A DNA stretch of 64,000 nt from Marinomonas primoryensis (GCF_013372285.1 NZ_CP054301.1:3882501-3946500), one strand, 5' to 3'; numbered from the stretch's first letter, positions 38,324-47,724 are shown. Numbers and translations: made by a program. Notes: a model not told the origin generated them from the sequence alone.

Positions 38324-38452
38324 TTTGTTCTATTTTAACAATTTAATCATTCTCGGCATGCAGTCTACCTCTTCGTTGGGCTCAGTTTTAAAAAAGCATA
38401 ACTTGCGAATTTACAACGCTAAATTATCGGTTAATTGCTAAAATAGAACAAA
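38324..38452. repeat. 129-bp segment bounded by 20-bp inverted repeats, upstream of the BCCT gene
   Basis: The left arm 38324-38343 and the right arm 38433-38452 are inverted copies matching at 19 of 20 positions, including 14 perfect outer bases (TTTGTTCTATTTTA). They enclose 89 bases with no coding signs. Possible explanations are two operator sites for a regulator of the transporter gene, a long RNA stem, or a small MITE-like remnant. No obvious target duplication flanks it (GGCCGC versus TACGTC). Confidence 0.6.
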
Positions 38453-38582
38453 ATACGTCGCATTAAGAACAGTCCTATAATGGGAATACTTTTAGTGTAA
38501 GGTAGCGAAATTGTATAAAAAACGCTCACGTTGGTTTTAGTTTGGAAGGTTTGGAAAATTTCACTAATTCAGGAGAATATTT
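38453..38582 (+). promoter_or_regulatory. Promoter-proximal region of the BCCT gene
   Basis: A perfect TATAAT at 38476-38481 lacks a good -35 at 17 bases, which may indicate activator dependence. A ribosome site AGGAG precedes the ATG at 38583. Confidence 0.4.
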
Positions 38583-40172
38583 ATGAGTAACAAAGTACCT
38601 GACAGCGGTCGGGCAGAATACAACACGTCGTACAAAGTAGGGCAAGATAACGTTCAGTTTCTTGGCCTAGATGTACTCAACCCTGTCTTTAGCACAAGTG
38701 CCATCATCATTTTTGCTTTCATACTTGGTAGTATTTTATTCCCAGCAGATGCAAGTGCACTATTGTCAGCAGGAAAAAATTGGTCAATCAATAATTTTGA
38801 TTGGTTCTTTATGGTATCTGGCAATATCTTTGTGCTCTTCTGCCTCCTTTTGATTGTTCTTCCTTTAGGTAAGATTCGTCTTGGCGGTACCGAGGCAAAA
38901 GCAGAGCATTCAACCATCACTTGGTTTTCCATGCTGTTCGCGGCTGGTATGGGTATTGGCTTAATGTTCTGGAGTGTTGCAGAACCTGTTGCCTACTATA
39001 CAGGTTGGTACGGTACGCCATTTGATGTGGTTGCAAACACGCCTGAAGCGAAAGACTTGGCCATGGGCGCAACCATGTTCCATTGGGGTCTTCATCCTTG
39101 GGCTATCTATGCGGTTGTTGGCCTTTCTTTAGCGTTCTTCGCTTATAACAAAGGTTTGCCACTGACCATTCGTTCTGCTTTTTACCCACTATTAGGTGAA
39201 AAAGTATGGGGCGGTGTCGGTCACGTAATCGACGTAATCGCAGTTATTGCCACTATCTTTGGTTTGGCAACATCACTTGGCTTTGGTGCACAGCAAGCAA
39301 CAAGTGGTCTCAATTTCTTATTCGGCATTCCCAACACGTTAATGACACAAATTGTTGTGATTTGTGCGGTAACGGCGGTGGCCATTATCTCGGTTGCACG
39401 TGGTCTAGAAGGCGGTGTTAAACTGCTTTCTAATGTCAACATGATCATTGCTGGTGGCTTGGCGTTGTTTATTGTCATCGTTGGTAATACCGGCGCGATC
39501 TTCGCGGCTATGGGTTCTTTCTTTTTAAGCTACGTTGAAAATATCATTCCTCTGAGTAACTGGATTGGTCGTGATGACGAAACCTTCTATCACGGTTGGA
39601 CTGTGTTCTATTGGGCTTGGTGGATTTCCTGGTCCCCATTTGTCGGCATGTTTATCGCGCGTGTTTCTCGTGGTCGTACGGTACGTGAATTCATTGTTGC
39701 TGTGTTGTTAGTACCAACCGTTGTGTCCTTAGTATGGATGTCTATTTTCGGTGGTTCTGCCATTGAGCAAGTAGAAAATGGCGTAGGTTCCCTCGCAAAT
39801 GGCATCACGGATTCTTCACTTGCGATGTTCCAAATGTTTGCCAGCCTACCACTCACGTCTTTGACGTCCTTCGTTGGTATCATTCTAGTCTTGGTCTTCT
39901 TTGTGACCTCTTCTGACTCAGGTTCTTTGGTTATCGATGGCATCACAGCCGGCGGTAAGACTGACGCACCTATGATACAGCGTGTATTTTGGGCCGTTCT
40001 AGAAGGCATCATTGCGATTGCCCTACTTGTTGGTGGCGGTTCTGAAGCATTAGGCGCGATTCAAGCGGCAGCCATCACGATTGGCTTACCGTTCACCGTG
40101 CTTATGTTGATAATGTGTGTGAGTTTGTGGAAAGGTTTACATAGCGACATGCATCTTTATAAAAAAACGTAA
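38583..40172 (+). CDS. BCCT-family osmolyte transporter
   Basis: Inner-membrane secondary transporter of the betaine/choline/carnitine family, 529 aa with about twelve membrane segments. The family signature is seen in FYWAWWISWSPFVGMFIARV and SRGRTVREF, and the substrate region is near MGIGLMFWSVAEPVAYYTG. The short N- and C-terminal tails suggest no long osmosensing extension. Substrate could be glycine betaine, choline, or dimethylsulfoniopropionate; the sequence does not decide. It is monocistronic, with a strong terminator after it. Confidence 0.93.
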   Translation: MSNKVPDSGRAEYNTSYKVGQDNVQFLGLDVLNPVFSTSAIIIFAFILGSILFPADASALLSAGKNWSINNFDWFFMVSGNIFVLFCLLLIVLPLGKIRLGGTEAKAEHSTITWFSMLFAAGMGIGLMFWSVAEPVAYYTGWYGTPFDVVANTPEAKDLAMGATMFHWGLHPWAIYAVVGLSLAFFAYNKGLPLTIRSAFYPLLGEKVWGGVGHVIDVIAVIATIFGLATSLGFGAQQATSGLNFLFGIPNTLMTQIVVICAVTAVAIISVARGLEGGVKLLSNVNMIIAGGLALFIVIVGNTGAIFAAMGSFFLSYVENIIPLSNWIGRDDETFYHGWTVFYWAWWISWSPFVGMFIARVSRGRTVREFIVAVLLVPTVVSLVWMSIFGGSAIEQVENGVGSLANGITDSSLAMFQMFASLPLTSLTSFVGIILVLVFFVTSSDSGSLVIDGITAGGKTDAPMIQRVFWAVLEGIIAIALLVGGGSEALGAIQAAAITIGLPFTVLMLIMCVSLWKGLHSDMHLYKKT

Positions 40173-40200
40173 AAATATAAAGAGCAATTTCTACTAAAAA

Positions 40201-40239
40201 CAACGCGAGCGGCCATTACCGCTCGCGTTGTTTTTTTTT
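40201..40239 (+). terminator. Terminator after the BCCT gene
   Basis: A perfect 12-bp GC-rich stem (40201-40212 with 40219-40230) has a 6-nt loop and nine T. Confidence 0.93.
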
Positions 40240-40263
40240 GCCGAATACTCTATTATCAGCACC

Positions 40264-40459
40264 TTCTTAGGGGAGTAATCTTCTTTGTACGTACGAATCT
40301 GTGTACTGCAAAGATTCTTTGTCAACATAATTGGGCCTCAAGCTCGTGGCAAAGAAGTCCTGATACGATGTGAATCGACGGGATTGGTGAGACTTAAGAC
40401 AATGACTTGGCTCAGGTGGGCACAGGTAGATTGTCTTTTGTTTTATAGCCCACCTAGGA
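40264..40459 (+). promoter_or_regulatory. yybP-ykoY (Mn2+) riboswitch
   Basis: Seen in order: CTTAGGGGAGTA (40266-40277), a P2 stem with CAAAGATT, GTCAACATA (40321-40329), and GGTGAGACTT (40386-40395). These match the conserved parts of the yybP-ykoY aptamer. TCTTAG and CTTAAGA can close P1. The downstream stem AGGTGGGC (40414-40421) with GCCCACCT (40448-40455) abuts the AGGA ribosome site, so control is probably translational. The downstream gene is a GDT1-family manganese exporter, as expected. Confidence 0.88.
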
Positions 40460-40470
40460 CCCATCAAAAA

Positions 40471-41037
40471 ATGGAAGCTCTACTCACTTCTATCTCTACC
40501 GTTGCTCTTGCTGAAATGGGCGATAAAACCCAACTCTTAGCTTTATTTCTTGCCACCCGATTTGCCTCCAAAATGTCGATTGTTCTAGGCATTCTTTTTG
40601 CGACTCTACTCAATCATCTTTTATCTGCTTGGCTCGGTGTCGAAATTGCACGCTGGATTCCCGACAGTGCAATCAGTTGGATTATCGGTTTAAGTTTTAT
40701 TGCTGTGGGTTTATGGTTATTAATCCCAGATAAAGATGACAGCGAAGAAAATACCATACTGAAATATGGCGCGTTTGGCGCGACGTTTGTGCTGTTTTTT
40801 CTTGCTGAAATAGGCGACAAGACACAAATCGCCACGATTTTATTAGGCGCTCACTATGGCAGTGTTTGGATGGTCTTGTTAGGCTCAACCCTTGGTATGA
40901 TGCTAGCGAATGTACCCGTTGTGTTTGCAGGTCGATGGATCATGGACAAGATCAATGCAGATCGAACCCGACAACTTGCTTGTGTACTCTTTCTCATTAT
41001 GGGCGTTGTCACCATAGCGTCACCACTGCTTCAATAA
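40471..41037 (+). CDS. GDT1/TMEM165 (UPF0016) family manganese exporter
   Basis: Inner-membrane cation transporter, 188 aa with six membrane segments arranged as two repeats. Each repeat carries the family motif: ALAEMGDKTQLLALFLATRF near the N-terminus and LAEIGDKTQIATILLG in the middle. Relatives include MneA of Vibrio, a Mn2+ exporter, and the riboswitch upstream supports this role. The start is placed at MEALLTS: an open frame upstream reads through the riboswitch and is not coding. Confidence 0.93.
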   Translation: MEALLTSISTVALAEMGDKTQLLALFLATRFASKMSIVLGILFATLLNHLLSAWLGVEIARWIPDSAISWIIGLSFIAVGLWLLIPDKDDSEENTILKYGAFGATFVLFFLAEIGDKTQIATILLGAHYGSVWMVLLGSTLGMMLANVPVVFAGRWIMDKINADRTRQLACVLFLIMGVVTIASPLLQ

Positions 41038-41064
41038 ATAGGTTCACTGAACAGGAATGGTAAA

Positions 41065-42921
41065 ATGGACGTCGAATTAACAGAGATACTCGAAGCACTT
41101 TGTCAGCACTCGCCTTTCAATGAGATTGCCGAAGACCCGCAACTCAATGATATGACCAAAGAAATAGAGATTCAGTATGTTAGAGCAGGAGAGTGGGTAA
41201 TCGCTCCCAGTGCGTTAAATAATACACTTTTCTTTATTCGTAGTGGCGCGATTGAAGTACTCAGCAAAGAAGAAAAATTAATTCGACGTATGAATGAAGG
41301 CGAGTTATTTGGCTACGCCTCTCTCTTACGTGGTGGAAAATCGTCACAATCGATGCGCACCATAGAAGACAGTTTACTGTATTGCATTCCAGCCCGTTGG
41401 TTTCTCAAGCTGTACGAGGAAAACGATACTTTTTCTGATTTTTTCCAACTAGCCCGAGAAGTGCGTCTGCGCGTTGCGATGGATTCACAAAACTCAGATG
41501 TATCCTTAATGACCTGCCCAGTGATCAGTTTATTAAGACGACCTCCTATTAGCACACATATTGACTCTGATATTCGTCTAGCAGCACAAATCATGTCAGA
41601 GCATCGAGTCTCCAGTTTATTGATTACCGATAATGATGAGCTCATCGGCATCGTCACAGACCGCGACTTGCGCACCCGAGCCGTTGCCAAAGGCCTTGCT
41701 TACGACACCCCTATTTCCAGTATCATGACACGGGATCCCATTGTCATGGACAGCCGTGATTACGCCTCGGAAGCCGTGTTAAAAATGATGGCGCGTAATG
41801 TTCACCATATCCCCATTATTAAAAATGGCCGCCCTATCGGCGTCGTGAGTACTGGTGACATCATCCAAAAAGAGAGCCATGGCAGCGTCTATTTAATCAG
41901 CGATATTTTCAAACAAAGCAACATCGAAGGCTTACAAGCCATTAGCCATAAGATGACGCACACCTTTAACCAGCTCGTCGTCGCAGACGCCAATACTCAA
42001 ATGATAGGTAATGCCATGACGCACATTGGTACGGCCTTTGTAAAGCGTCTCTTACAGCTTGGTGAGGAAAAATTTGGCCCAGCACCTGTCCCCTATTGTT
42101 TTATTGCCCTTGGCTCACAGGCAAGAGAAGAACAAACCATCAAAACGGATCAAGATAACGCCCTAATTTTAAGCGATAAATACGATGAGTCATTGCATGG
42201 GGAATACTTCAAAAATCTGAGCGACTGGGTTTGTAAAAACCTCGACCTTTGCGGCTACACGCTTTGCACTGGTGACATCATGGCATCTAACCTACGCTGG
42301 CGTCAGCCTCTTAACGTATGGAAAGAGAACTTCAGCGAGTGGATTCAAAAACCCAAAGCAGAAGCGCTACTGCGTCTGTCTATCTTCTTTGATTTACGAG
42401 GGATCTACGGCGATAAAACCTTAGCAAAACAGCTAAATCAACATATACGCAAAGAAGCCAAGCAACACTCTGGTTTTTTAACCTTTATGGCTCGTAATGC
42501 CAATCAACGAAAACCGCCGTTGGGATTTTTTAGACAGTTTGTCTTAGATGGTGAAGGCAAGCAGTCACGCACTTTTAACCTCAAGGAAAGAGGCATTGCG
42601 CCGATTATTGATATCGTCCGCGTGCATGCCCTTGCTTGTGGCAGCGACAAGCTCAACACACTAGAGCGTATCGAAGATATTGAAGCCGCCGGTTTGTTAC
42701 CTGATGGTCGTGCCAAAGACCTTGCTTTGGCGTTAGAAATGATCGGCATGGTTCGCATTCGAAATCAGAAAGATCAAATAGAAGCTGGTGAAGAACCTAA
42801 TAACAACGTCAATCCTGAAAACTTGTCTTCATTCGAAAAACGCCATTTACGAGACGCTTTTCACATCGTTTCTCGCCAACAAGAGTTTATTAAATTCCGC
42901 TACGCTGGAAAGCGCAGTTAA
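41065..42921 (+). CDS. cNMP-binding/CBS/DUF294 nucleotidyltransferase-like protein
   Basis: Cytoplasmic regulatory protein of 618 aa. It has an N-terminal cyclic-nucleotide-binding-like domain (about 15-130), two CBS domains (about 150-280; IGIVTDRDLRTRAV and IGVVSTGDI), a GlnD-like nucleotidyltransferase domain with GSQAREEQTIKTDQDNALI near residue 350 (the metal-binding Asp pair), and a C-terminal helical domain (DUF294_C type). The next gene starts immediately after the stop. The substrate of the transferase is unknown. Confidence 0.9.
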   Translation: MDVELTEILEALCQHSPFNEIAEDPQLNDMTKEIEIQYVRAGEWVIAPSALNNTLFFIRSGAIEVLSKEEKLIRRMNEGELFGYASLLRGGKSSQSMRTIEDSLLYCIPARWFLKLYEENDTFSDFFQLAREVRLRVAMDSQNSDVSLMTCPVISLLRRPPISTHIDSDIRLAAQIMSEHRVSSLLITDNDELIGIVTDRDLRTRAVAKGLAYDTPISSIMTRDPIVMDSRDYASEAVLKMMARNVHHIPIIKNGRPIGVVSTGDIIQKESHGSVYLISDIFKQSNIEGLQAISHKMTHTFNQLVVADANTQMIGNAMTHIGTAFVKRLLQLGEEKFGPAPVPYCFIALGSQAREEQTIKTDQDNALILSDKYDESLHGEYFKNLSDWVCKNLDLCGYTLCTGDIMASNLRWRQPLNVWKENFSEWIQKPKAEALLRLSIFFDLRGIYGDKTLAKQLNQHIRKEAKQHSGFLTFMARNANQRKPPLGFFRQFVLDGEGKQSRTFNLKERGIAPIIDIVRVHALACGSDKLNTLERIEDIEAAGLLPDGRAKDLALALEMIGMVRIRNQKDQIEAGEEPNNNVNPENLSSFEKRHLRDAFHIVSRQQEFIKFRYAGKRS

Positions 42922-42936
42922 ATGGGGAGAATTGCA

Positions 42937-43638
42937 TTGAACAACAAGCCTAAAGTCGATGTACAGGACTGGCAATCCATGTTTGCAGAATGGGCCGAAG
43001 AAGCACCAGAAGGCCCTTTAAAACGCTATTATCAGGCGGGAATGGTTCCACCTAATACCGCTTTGAAAGACACGCCCTTATTGGCATTGGATTTAGAAAC
43101 CACAGGCCTCGACCCCAGCACAGATGAAATCATCAGTCTTGGCTTAATTCCGCTTAATAATAAAACCATTCGCTGTCAAGGTGCGAAATATTGGATGGCA
43201 AAACCAGAACGATCGCTAAATGCAGAATCCGTCACCATTCATGAAATCACTCATGCAGAATTAGCTGAAGCGCCTCCTCTGCACGCCATTTTAGATGAGA
43301 TATTGGTGGCATTAGCCAACCAAGTCATTGTCGTACATTGCGTGGCCATCGAACGCCAGTTTTTACTCAAAGCCGCCATGGACATATACGGTTATCCGTT
43401 CTATTTTCCTGTGCTTGATACCATGGATATTGAGCGTCAAGCCGTCTATAAACCGTGGTGGAAACGTTTTGGAAGACCTCCATCTCTGCGCTTAGATGCT
43501 TGTCGACAGCGTTATAAATTACCTCGCTACAAGGCGCATCACGCCCTAACAGACGCCTTGTCTTCGGCAGAATTATTACAAGCGCAAATTGCCTATCATC
43601 TCGACCCTACTGCCGATATTTCAAACTACTGGGTTTGA
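42937..43638 (+). CDS. DnaQ-like 3'-5' exonuclease
   Basis: Exonuclease of the DEDDh class, 233 aa. ExoI is LLALDLETTGLDPSTDEI (DxE), ExoII lies around VHCVAIERQFLL, and ExoIII is HHALTDALSSAELL. It differs from replicative DnaQ by a 60-residue N-terminal extension. Two starts are possible: ATG at 42922, directly after the previous stop, or TTG at 42937, which has GGGGAG seven bases upstream. The TTG is favoured. The pairing with the CBS/nucleotidyltransferase gene is common in gammaproteobacteria and suggests a joint function. Confidence 0.88.
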   Translation: MNNKPKVDVQDWQSMFAEWAEEAPEGPLKRYYQAGMVPPNTALKDTPLLALDLETTGLDPSTDEIISLGLIPLNNKTIRCQGAKYWMAKPERSLNAESVTIHEITHAELAEAPPLHAILDEILVALANQVIVVHCVAIERQFLLKAAMDIYGYPFYFPVLDTMDIERQAVYKPWWKRFGRPPSLRLDACRQRYKLPRYKAHHALTDALSSAELLQAQIAYHLDPTADISNYWV

Positions 43639-43652
43639 CGACGCTATAAACA

Positions 43653-44729
43653 TTAGACAAGCGCTGGTTCAATGAACGAAGGACAACTTTCGCGAATAAT
43701 CAGCTCTGTTTCTAATACCACATCTTTTGCTTCTCGAAGCCCTAAAAACACCTCAGCAGCAACGCGACCTTTTTCTACCGTTTGCTGATGGATCGTGGTG
43801 ATTGAAGGGTGAATATTGGCACTTTCAGCAATGCCATCAAAACCAACAACATGTAAGTCTTCTGGCACACGTAAACCCATGTGTAATGCGGCTTGGACCG
43901 CTGCAATCGCAATACAATCACTCATACACAATAACAACTGGGGACGTTGTGCCATGGTCAGCGCTTCACGCGCCGCTTGATACGCTAACTTGTGATTGTT
44001 TTCAGGTATGTTCCAAATATGCTCTGAAGAAACCGAGGCTTCATGCTCCTTCAATGCGTCAAAATAACCATATAGCCGTTGAATAGAAATCGAGGCGGCT
44101 CGATCATACAGCTCATCCTCTCGAACCCGACATACGCGATCAGTGTCCAAAAGGCATAAGCCTAAAATAACGATATTTTTGGGCTTATGAGTCAACGCGT
44201 GACAGGCAATCGTATAAGCCCCGCTGTGATTTTCTATGTTTACCGAGGTCGTTCCAGGGAGAAAACTGTCAACGGTGATGATATTTTTATTCGGCATCAA
44301 CCAAGGCGCATTAATACATTGCTGAGGTTTGTGACCGTAAACAATAAAACCATCCACCATAGACGATTGCATACGGCTTTGTGCGTCCTGCTCAACTTGA
44401 TCAGAAGACAACAGCAACATATTGTACTCATTGGCTTCAAATACTTCCGCCATGCCTTTCAAAAATTGATTAGCAACAGGGTCTGTCAGGCTGTAACTCA
44501 AATCATCAGACAAAACCACACCAACAATGCCTGTACGACCTGTACGCAAACTGCGAGCCGCTGCATTAGGACCAAAATAGCCCATTTTTTCGCATTCGCT
44601 AAGAATATTTTCACGCAAGATAGCCGATAACTGATCCGGTCTATTGAAGGCATTCGAAATCGTTGCCGTGGACACCTTCAGTCGATCTGCGACGTCTTTT
44701 AAAGTCAGTTTTTTTATATTTTTTGTCAT
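43653..44729 (-). CDS. LacI-family transcriptional regulator, AglR-like
   Basis: Repressor of 358 aa. The N-terminal helix-turn-helix is LTLKDVADRLKVSTATISNA, and a sugar-binding effector domain (about 65-345) follows, with SDDLSYSLTDPVANQFLKG and HVVGFDGIAESANIHPSITT. It is downstream of aglA on the same strand, so it most likely controls the alpha-glucoside genes. The start at MTKNIKKL is chosen because it precedes the HTH directly; the ribosome site is weak. Confidence 0.88.
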   Translation of the reverse strand: MTKNIKKLTLKDVADRLKVSTATISNAFNRPDQLSAILRENILSECEKMGYFGPNAAARSLRTGRTGIVGVVLSDDLSYSLTDPVANQFLKGMAEVFEANEYNMLLLSSDQVEQDAQSRMQSSMVDGFIVYGHKPQQCINAPWLMPNKNIITVDSFLPGTTSVNIENHSGAYTIACHALTHKPKNIVILGLCLLDTDRVCRVREDELYDRAASISIQRLYGYFDALKEHEASVSSEHIWNIPENNHKLAYQAAREALTMAQRPQLLLCMSDCIAIAAVQAALHMGLRVPEDLHVVGFDGIAESANIHPSITTIHQQTVEKGRVAAEVFLGLREAKDVVLETELIIRESCPSFIEPALV

Positions 44730-44763
44730 ACTAACGACTCGTAAGCAATAAAGAACTTCGACA

Positions 44764-44800
44764 AACAAGCCGATTTACGTAAAACGAAAATCGGCTTGTT
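44764..44800 (-). terminator. Hairpin between aglA and the LacI-family gene
   Basis: A perfect 13-bp stem (44764-44776 with 44788-44800) has an 11-nt loop. Few T follow on the minus strand, so it may terminate incompletely. The loop shares TCGTTTTACG with the aglE upstream region. Confidence 0.65.
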
Positions 44801-44846
44801 GATGACAGAACATCAATTAAAAGCGCATGGAATGGTTCAATACGGC

Positions 44847-46466
44847 TTAAGACAACGTAGCGTAAAACGCTTGATAAGCCGGTAATGTCAAATTTTGACC
44901 CTCTAATGTCGGCGAAAAACCATGACCTTGTAAGACATCCATCACATCTGTGGTTAATGTCGCGTGCTGAGTGTCACTTGTCATGTTCAACACCACCAAA
45001 AGGCGAGTACCTTCGTATTCACGAACCAACGCTATCAACTGAGCGTTGCCCACATCCACTTGAGACAACTCACCATTGACCAACGCGGGTTGCGCTTGAC
45101 GCCAATGAATCAGCTGACGAACCTTGTGTAACAAGGAATTTGGATTCGCTTCTTGCGCCGCCACACTCAAAGGCAAATGCGCGTTATCAACTGGCAACCA
45201 AGGTTCAATCGTTGAGAACCCACCTTGAGGTTTGTTTTCCCAAACCATTGGCGTACGACAGCCATCACGGCCTTTAAAGACAGGCCACAACGGAATGCCA
45301 TAAGGATCTTGAATGCGTTCAAACGGCACGTCCGCTTCCGGCAAACCAAGTTCTTCGCCTTGATACAAACACACACTGCCACGCAGCGATAAAATAAGCG
45401 CCATCGCAATCAGTGGATACGCCTCGCCATCTTCTTCCGCGCCCCAGCGAGTACGAGAACGCACTACGTCATGGTTAGACAAGGCCCAACAAGGCCAACC
45501 GTCGCCCACAATGTCGTTCATGTTGGCTAAGGTTTTTCGGATGTATGCTGGAGAGTGCGGCGTATTCAAGAAATCGAAGGTATACGCCATGTGCAACTTA
45601 TCGCCACCTGATGTGTATTCCGCCATGCGTTTCAGTGGAAAGTCATCGCCAATTTCACCCACCATGGTGCTGCCTGGAAACTCGTTCATCATGACCCGTA
45701 AGTCTTTTAAGAAATCCAAGTTCTCAGGGCGACTCAAATCGTACACATGTCGTTGGTAGGTGTATGGGTTATCGTGTGGCGCGCCCATGGTTTTAGGCTC
45801 ACCTGCTGGCACGGGAGGATTGTCTTCTAACCCTTCGCTGTGGAAATAGAAATTCACCGTATCCAAACGGAAGCCTTCGACCCCTAATTCCAACCAAAAA
45901 CGCATATTATCCAAATGCGCTTTACGAACATCTGGATTATGGAAATTAAAGTCCGGTTGAGATTCTAAGAAGTTATGCAGGTAATACTGCAAACGACGAC
46001 TGTCCCATTTCCACGCGCTGCCACCAAAAATAGACAGCCAATTGTTTGGCGGTGAACCGTCTGGCTTTGGGTCGGCCCAAACATACCAATCGGCTTTAGG
46101 GTTCGTTTTATCCTGACGGCTTTCCTCAAACCAAGGATGAACATCTGCTGAATGACTGATTACTTGGTCAATCATGACCTTAAGACCCAGTTCATGAGAA
46201 CGGTCAACTAAGGTTTTAAAATCCGCTAAACTGCCGAACATTGGATCGATATTGCAATAATCAGATACATCGTAACCAAAGTCCTTCATTGGCGACGTAA
46301 AAATAGGCGATAACCAGATAGCATCCACACCTAATGACGCGACATAATCCAGCTTACTCGTAATGCCCGCTAAATCGCCGACACCATCGCCATTCGCGTC
46401 CATAAAACTACGTGGGTAAATTTGATAAATTATCCCACCTTTCCACCAATTCAGATTGGTTGTCAT
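44847..46466 (-). CDS. aglA: Alpha-glucosidase (GH13), AglA-like
   Basis: Cytoplasmic glycoside hydrolase splitting imported alpha-glucosides such as maltose, trehalose or sucrose. 539 aa, a GH13 (beta/alpha)8 barrel with YQIYPRSFMDANGDGVGDL, the catalytic Asp in GFRLDTVNFYF, acid Glu in MVGEIGDD and transition-state Asp in LSNHDVVRSR. A C-terminal beta domain follows. The start is at MTTNLNWW, with GGAGAG upstream. It is the last enzyme gene of the agl operon, 97 bases after aglK. Confidence 0.92.
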   Translation of the reverse strand: MTTNLNWWKGGIIYQIYPRSFMDANGDGVGDLAGITSKLDYVASLGVDAIWLSPIFTSPMKDFGYDVSDYCNIDPMFGSLADFKTLVDRSHELGLKVMIDQVISHSADVHPWFEESRQDKTNPKADWYVWADPKPDGSPPNNWLSIFGGSAWKWDSRRLQYYLHNFLESQPDFNFHNPDVRKAHLDNMRFWLELGVEGFRLDTVNFYFHSEGLEDNPPVPAGEPKTMGAPHDNPYTYQRHVYDLSRPENLDFLKDLRVMMNEFPGSTMVGEIGDDFPLKRMAEYTSGGDKLHMAYTFDFLNTPHSPAYIRKTLANMNDIVGDGWPCWALSNHDVVRSRTRWGAEEDGEAYPLIAMALILSLRGSVCLYQGEELGLPEADVPFERIQDPYGIPLWPVFKGRDGCRTPMVWENKPQGGFSTIEPWLPVDNAHLPLSVAAQEANPNSLLHKVRQLIHWRQAQPALVNGELSQVDVGNAQLIALVREYEGTRLLVVLNMTSDTQHATLTTDVMDVLQGHGFSPTLEGQNLTLPAYQAFYATLS

Positions 46467-46563
46467 CAAGACTCTCCAAAAAAGATAAAACATGGGGCAA
46501 TGCCAACGCATTACCCCTATTGAAAATTACAGTATTGCTAACCATTCAAAACATCTTAGTTCA

Positions 46564-47664
46564 TTAACCTTGGCGCAGATAAGACTGTTCGTTCTCATCA
46601 AACAAATGCATTTTTTCAGGCGATGCGGATAAATACACTTTATCGCCCCGTTTAATGGCCAATGTGCCGGCTTGCTTTGTGATCACCATCTCTTCAGCGC
46701 CCGGTATGCTCACGTACAGCAAGGTCGCTTCCCCTAGAGATTCAACAAACGCCACATCGCCAGAGAAAAGGCTCTTATCTTCTGCCGCTACGACCGTCAG
46801 ATCTTCTGGGCGAATACCAAAGAACGCAGGTTTGGCTTGTTCACTTGGCTCAGTCACGATAGTCGTCTGAATCGATGCGGAGGCAGACAAGGAAACTAAA
46901 GTTTGTAAACCCGCCTGTTCAATATGACAAGGCACTATGTTCATCGCAGGCGAGCCAATAAACTTAGCAACAAACACATTGGCTGGGTGCTCATAAAGTT
47001 CGAGAGGCGAACCCACTTGTTCAATGTTACCGCCGGACAAAAGCACAATACGATCCGCCAAGGTCATGGCTTCTACTTGATCGTGGGTTACATAGATCAT
47101 CGTCGAGTCAGGCATACTGTCTTTAAGGTTGGCAATTTCCATACGCGTTGCCACGCGCAAAGCCGCATCCAAGTTAGACAAAGGTTCATCAAATAAAAAT
47201 ACTTTCGGACGGCGAACAATCGCACGACCAATCGCCACACGCTGACGCTGACCACCCGAAAGCGCTTTTGGCAAACGGTCTAGGTACGGCGTTAATTGCA
47301 GCATGTCAGCCGCTTTACGCACTTGCTGATCGATATCGGCTTTTTTCACCTTAGCAATTTGCAAGCTGAACGCCATATTGTCGTACACCGTCATGTGCGG
47401 ATACAAAGCATAACTTTGGAACACCATTGCGATACCACGCAATGCTGGAGGAGTGTCGTTCACGACTTCTCCATCAATCTCTAACGTTCCTGCAGAAATC
47501 TCTTCTAGGCCAGAAATCATCCGCAACAACGTCGACTTACCGCAGCCGGATGGACCAACAAAAACGATAAACTCGCCTTGTTTGATGTCCAAATTGATAT
47601 CGCTTAATACTTCAACGTTATTCGAATAAATTTTCTTAACGTGGGTTAACTTAACATCAGCCAT
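46564..47664 (-). CDS. aglK: Alpha-glucoside ABC transporter ATPase, AglK-like
   Basis: MalK/UgpC-type ATPase of 366 aa energising the AglF/AglG permeases. Walker A is GPSGCGKST, signature LSGGQRQRVAIGRAI, Walker B VFLFDEPLSNLD, switch His in YVTHDQVEA. A C-terminal TOBE regulatory domain starts near residue 240 (IGSPAMNIVP). It lies 72 bases after aglG, across a small hairpin, and before aglA. Confidence 0.92.
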   Translation of the reverse strand: MADVKLTHVKKIYSNNVEVLSDINLDIKQGEFIVFVGPSGCGKSTLLRMISGLEEISAGTLEIDGEVVNDTPPALRGIAMVFQSYALYPHMTVYDNMAFSLQIAKVKKADIDQQVRKAADMLQLTPYLDRLPKALSGGQRQRVAIGRAIVRRPKVFLFDEPLSNLDAALRVATRMEIANLKDSMPDSTMIYVTHDQVEAMTLADRIVLLSGGNIEQVGSPLELYEHPANVFVAKFIGSPAMNIVPCHIEQAGLQTLVSLSASASIQTTIVTEPSEQAKPAFFGIRPEDLTVVAAEDKSLFSGDVAFVESLGEATLLYVSIPGAEEMVITKQAGTLAIKRGDKVYLSASPEKMHLFDENEQSYLRQG

Positions 47665-47696
47665 GATTCTACTGCCTCAATCTAAATTCATACCTT

Positions 47697-47724
47697 AGGT
47701 GAGGAGCAAACGCTCCACCCACCT
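47697..47724 (-). repeat. Intercistronic hairpin between aglG and aglK
   Basis: The inner stem GGAGC/GCTCC (47703-47707 with 47712-47716) and outer AGGTG/CACCT (47697-47701 with 47720-47724) are visible. There is no T run, so stabilisation rather than termination is likely. Confidence 0.45.

Noticed and set aside
38247-38441. 64-codon open frame between hemW and the BCCT gene
   Set aside because: It begins in the hemW terminator, has no ribosome site and runs through the inverted-repeat segment; its composition is not protein-like.
40285-40470. N-terminal extension of the GDT1-family protein
   Set aside because: The extension would be translated from the riboswitch; the family starts at MEALLTS, right at 40471.
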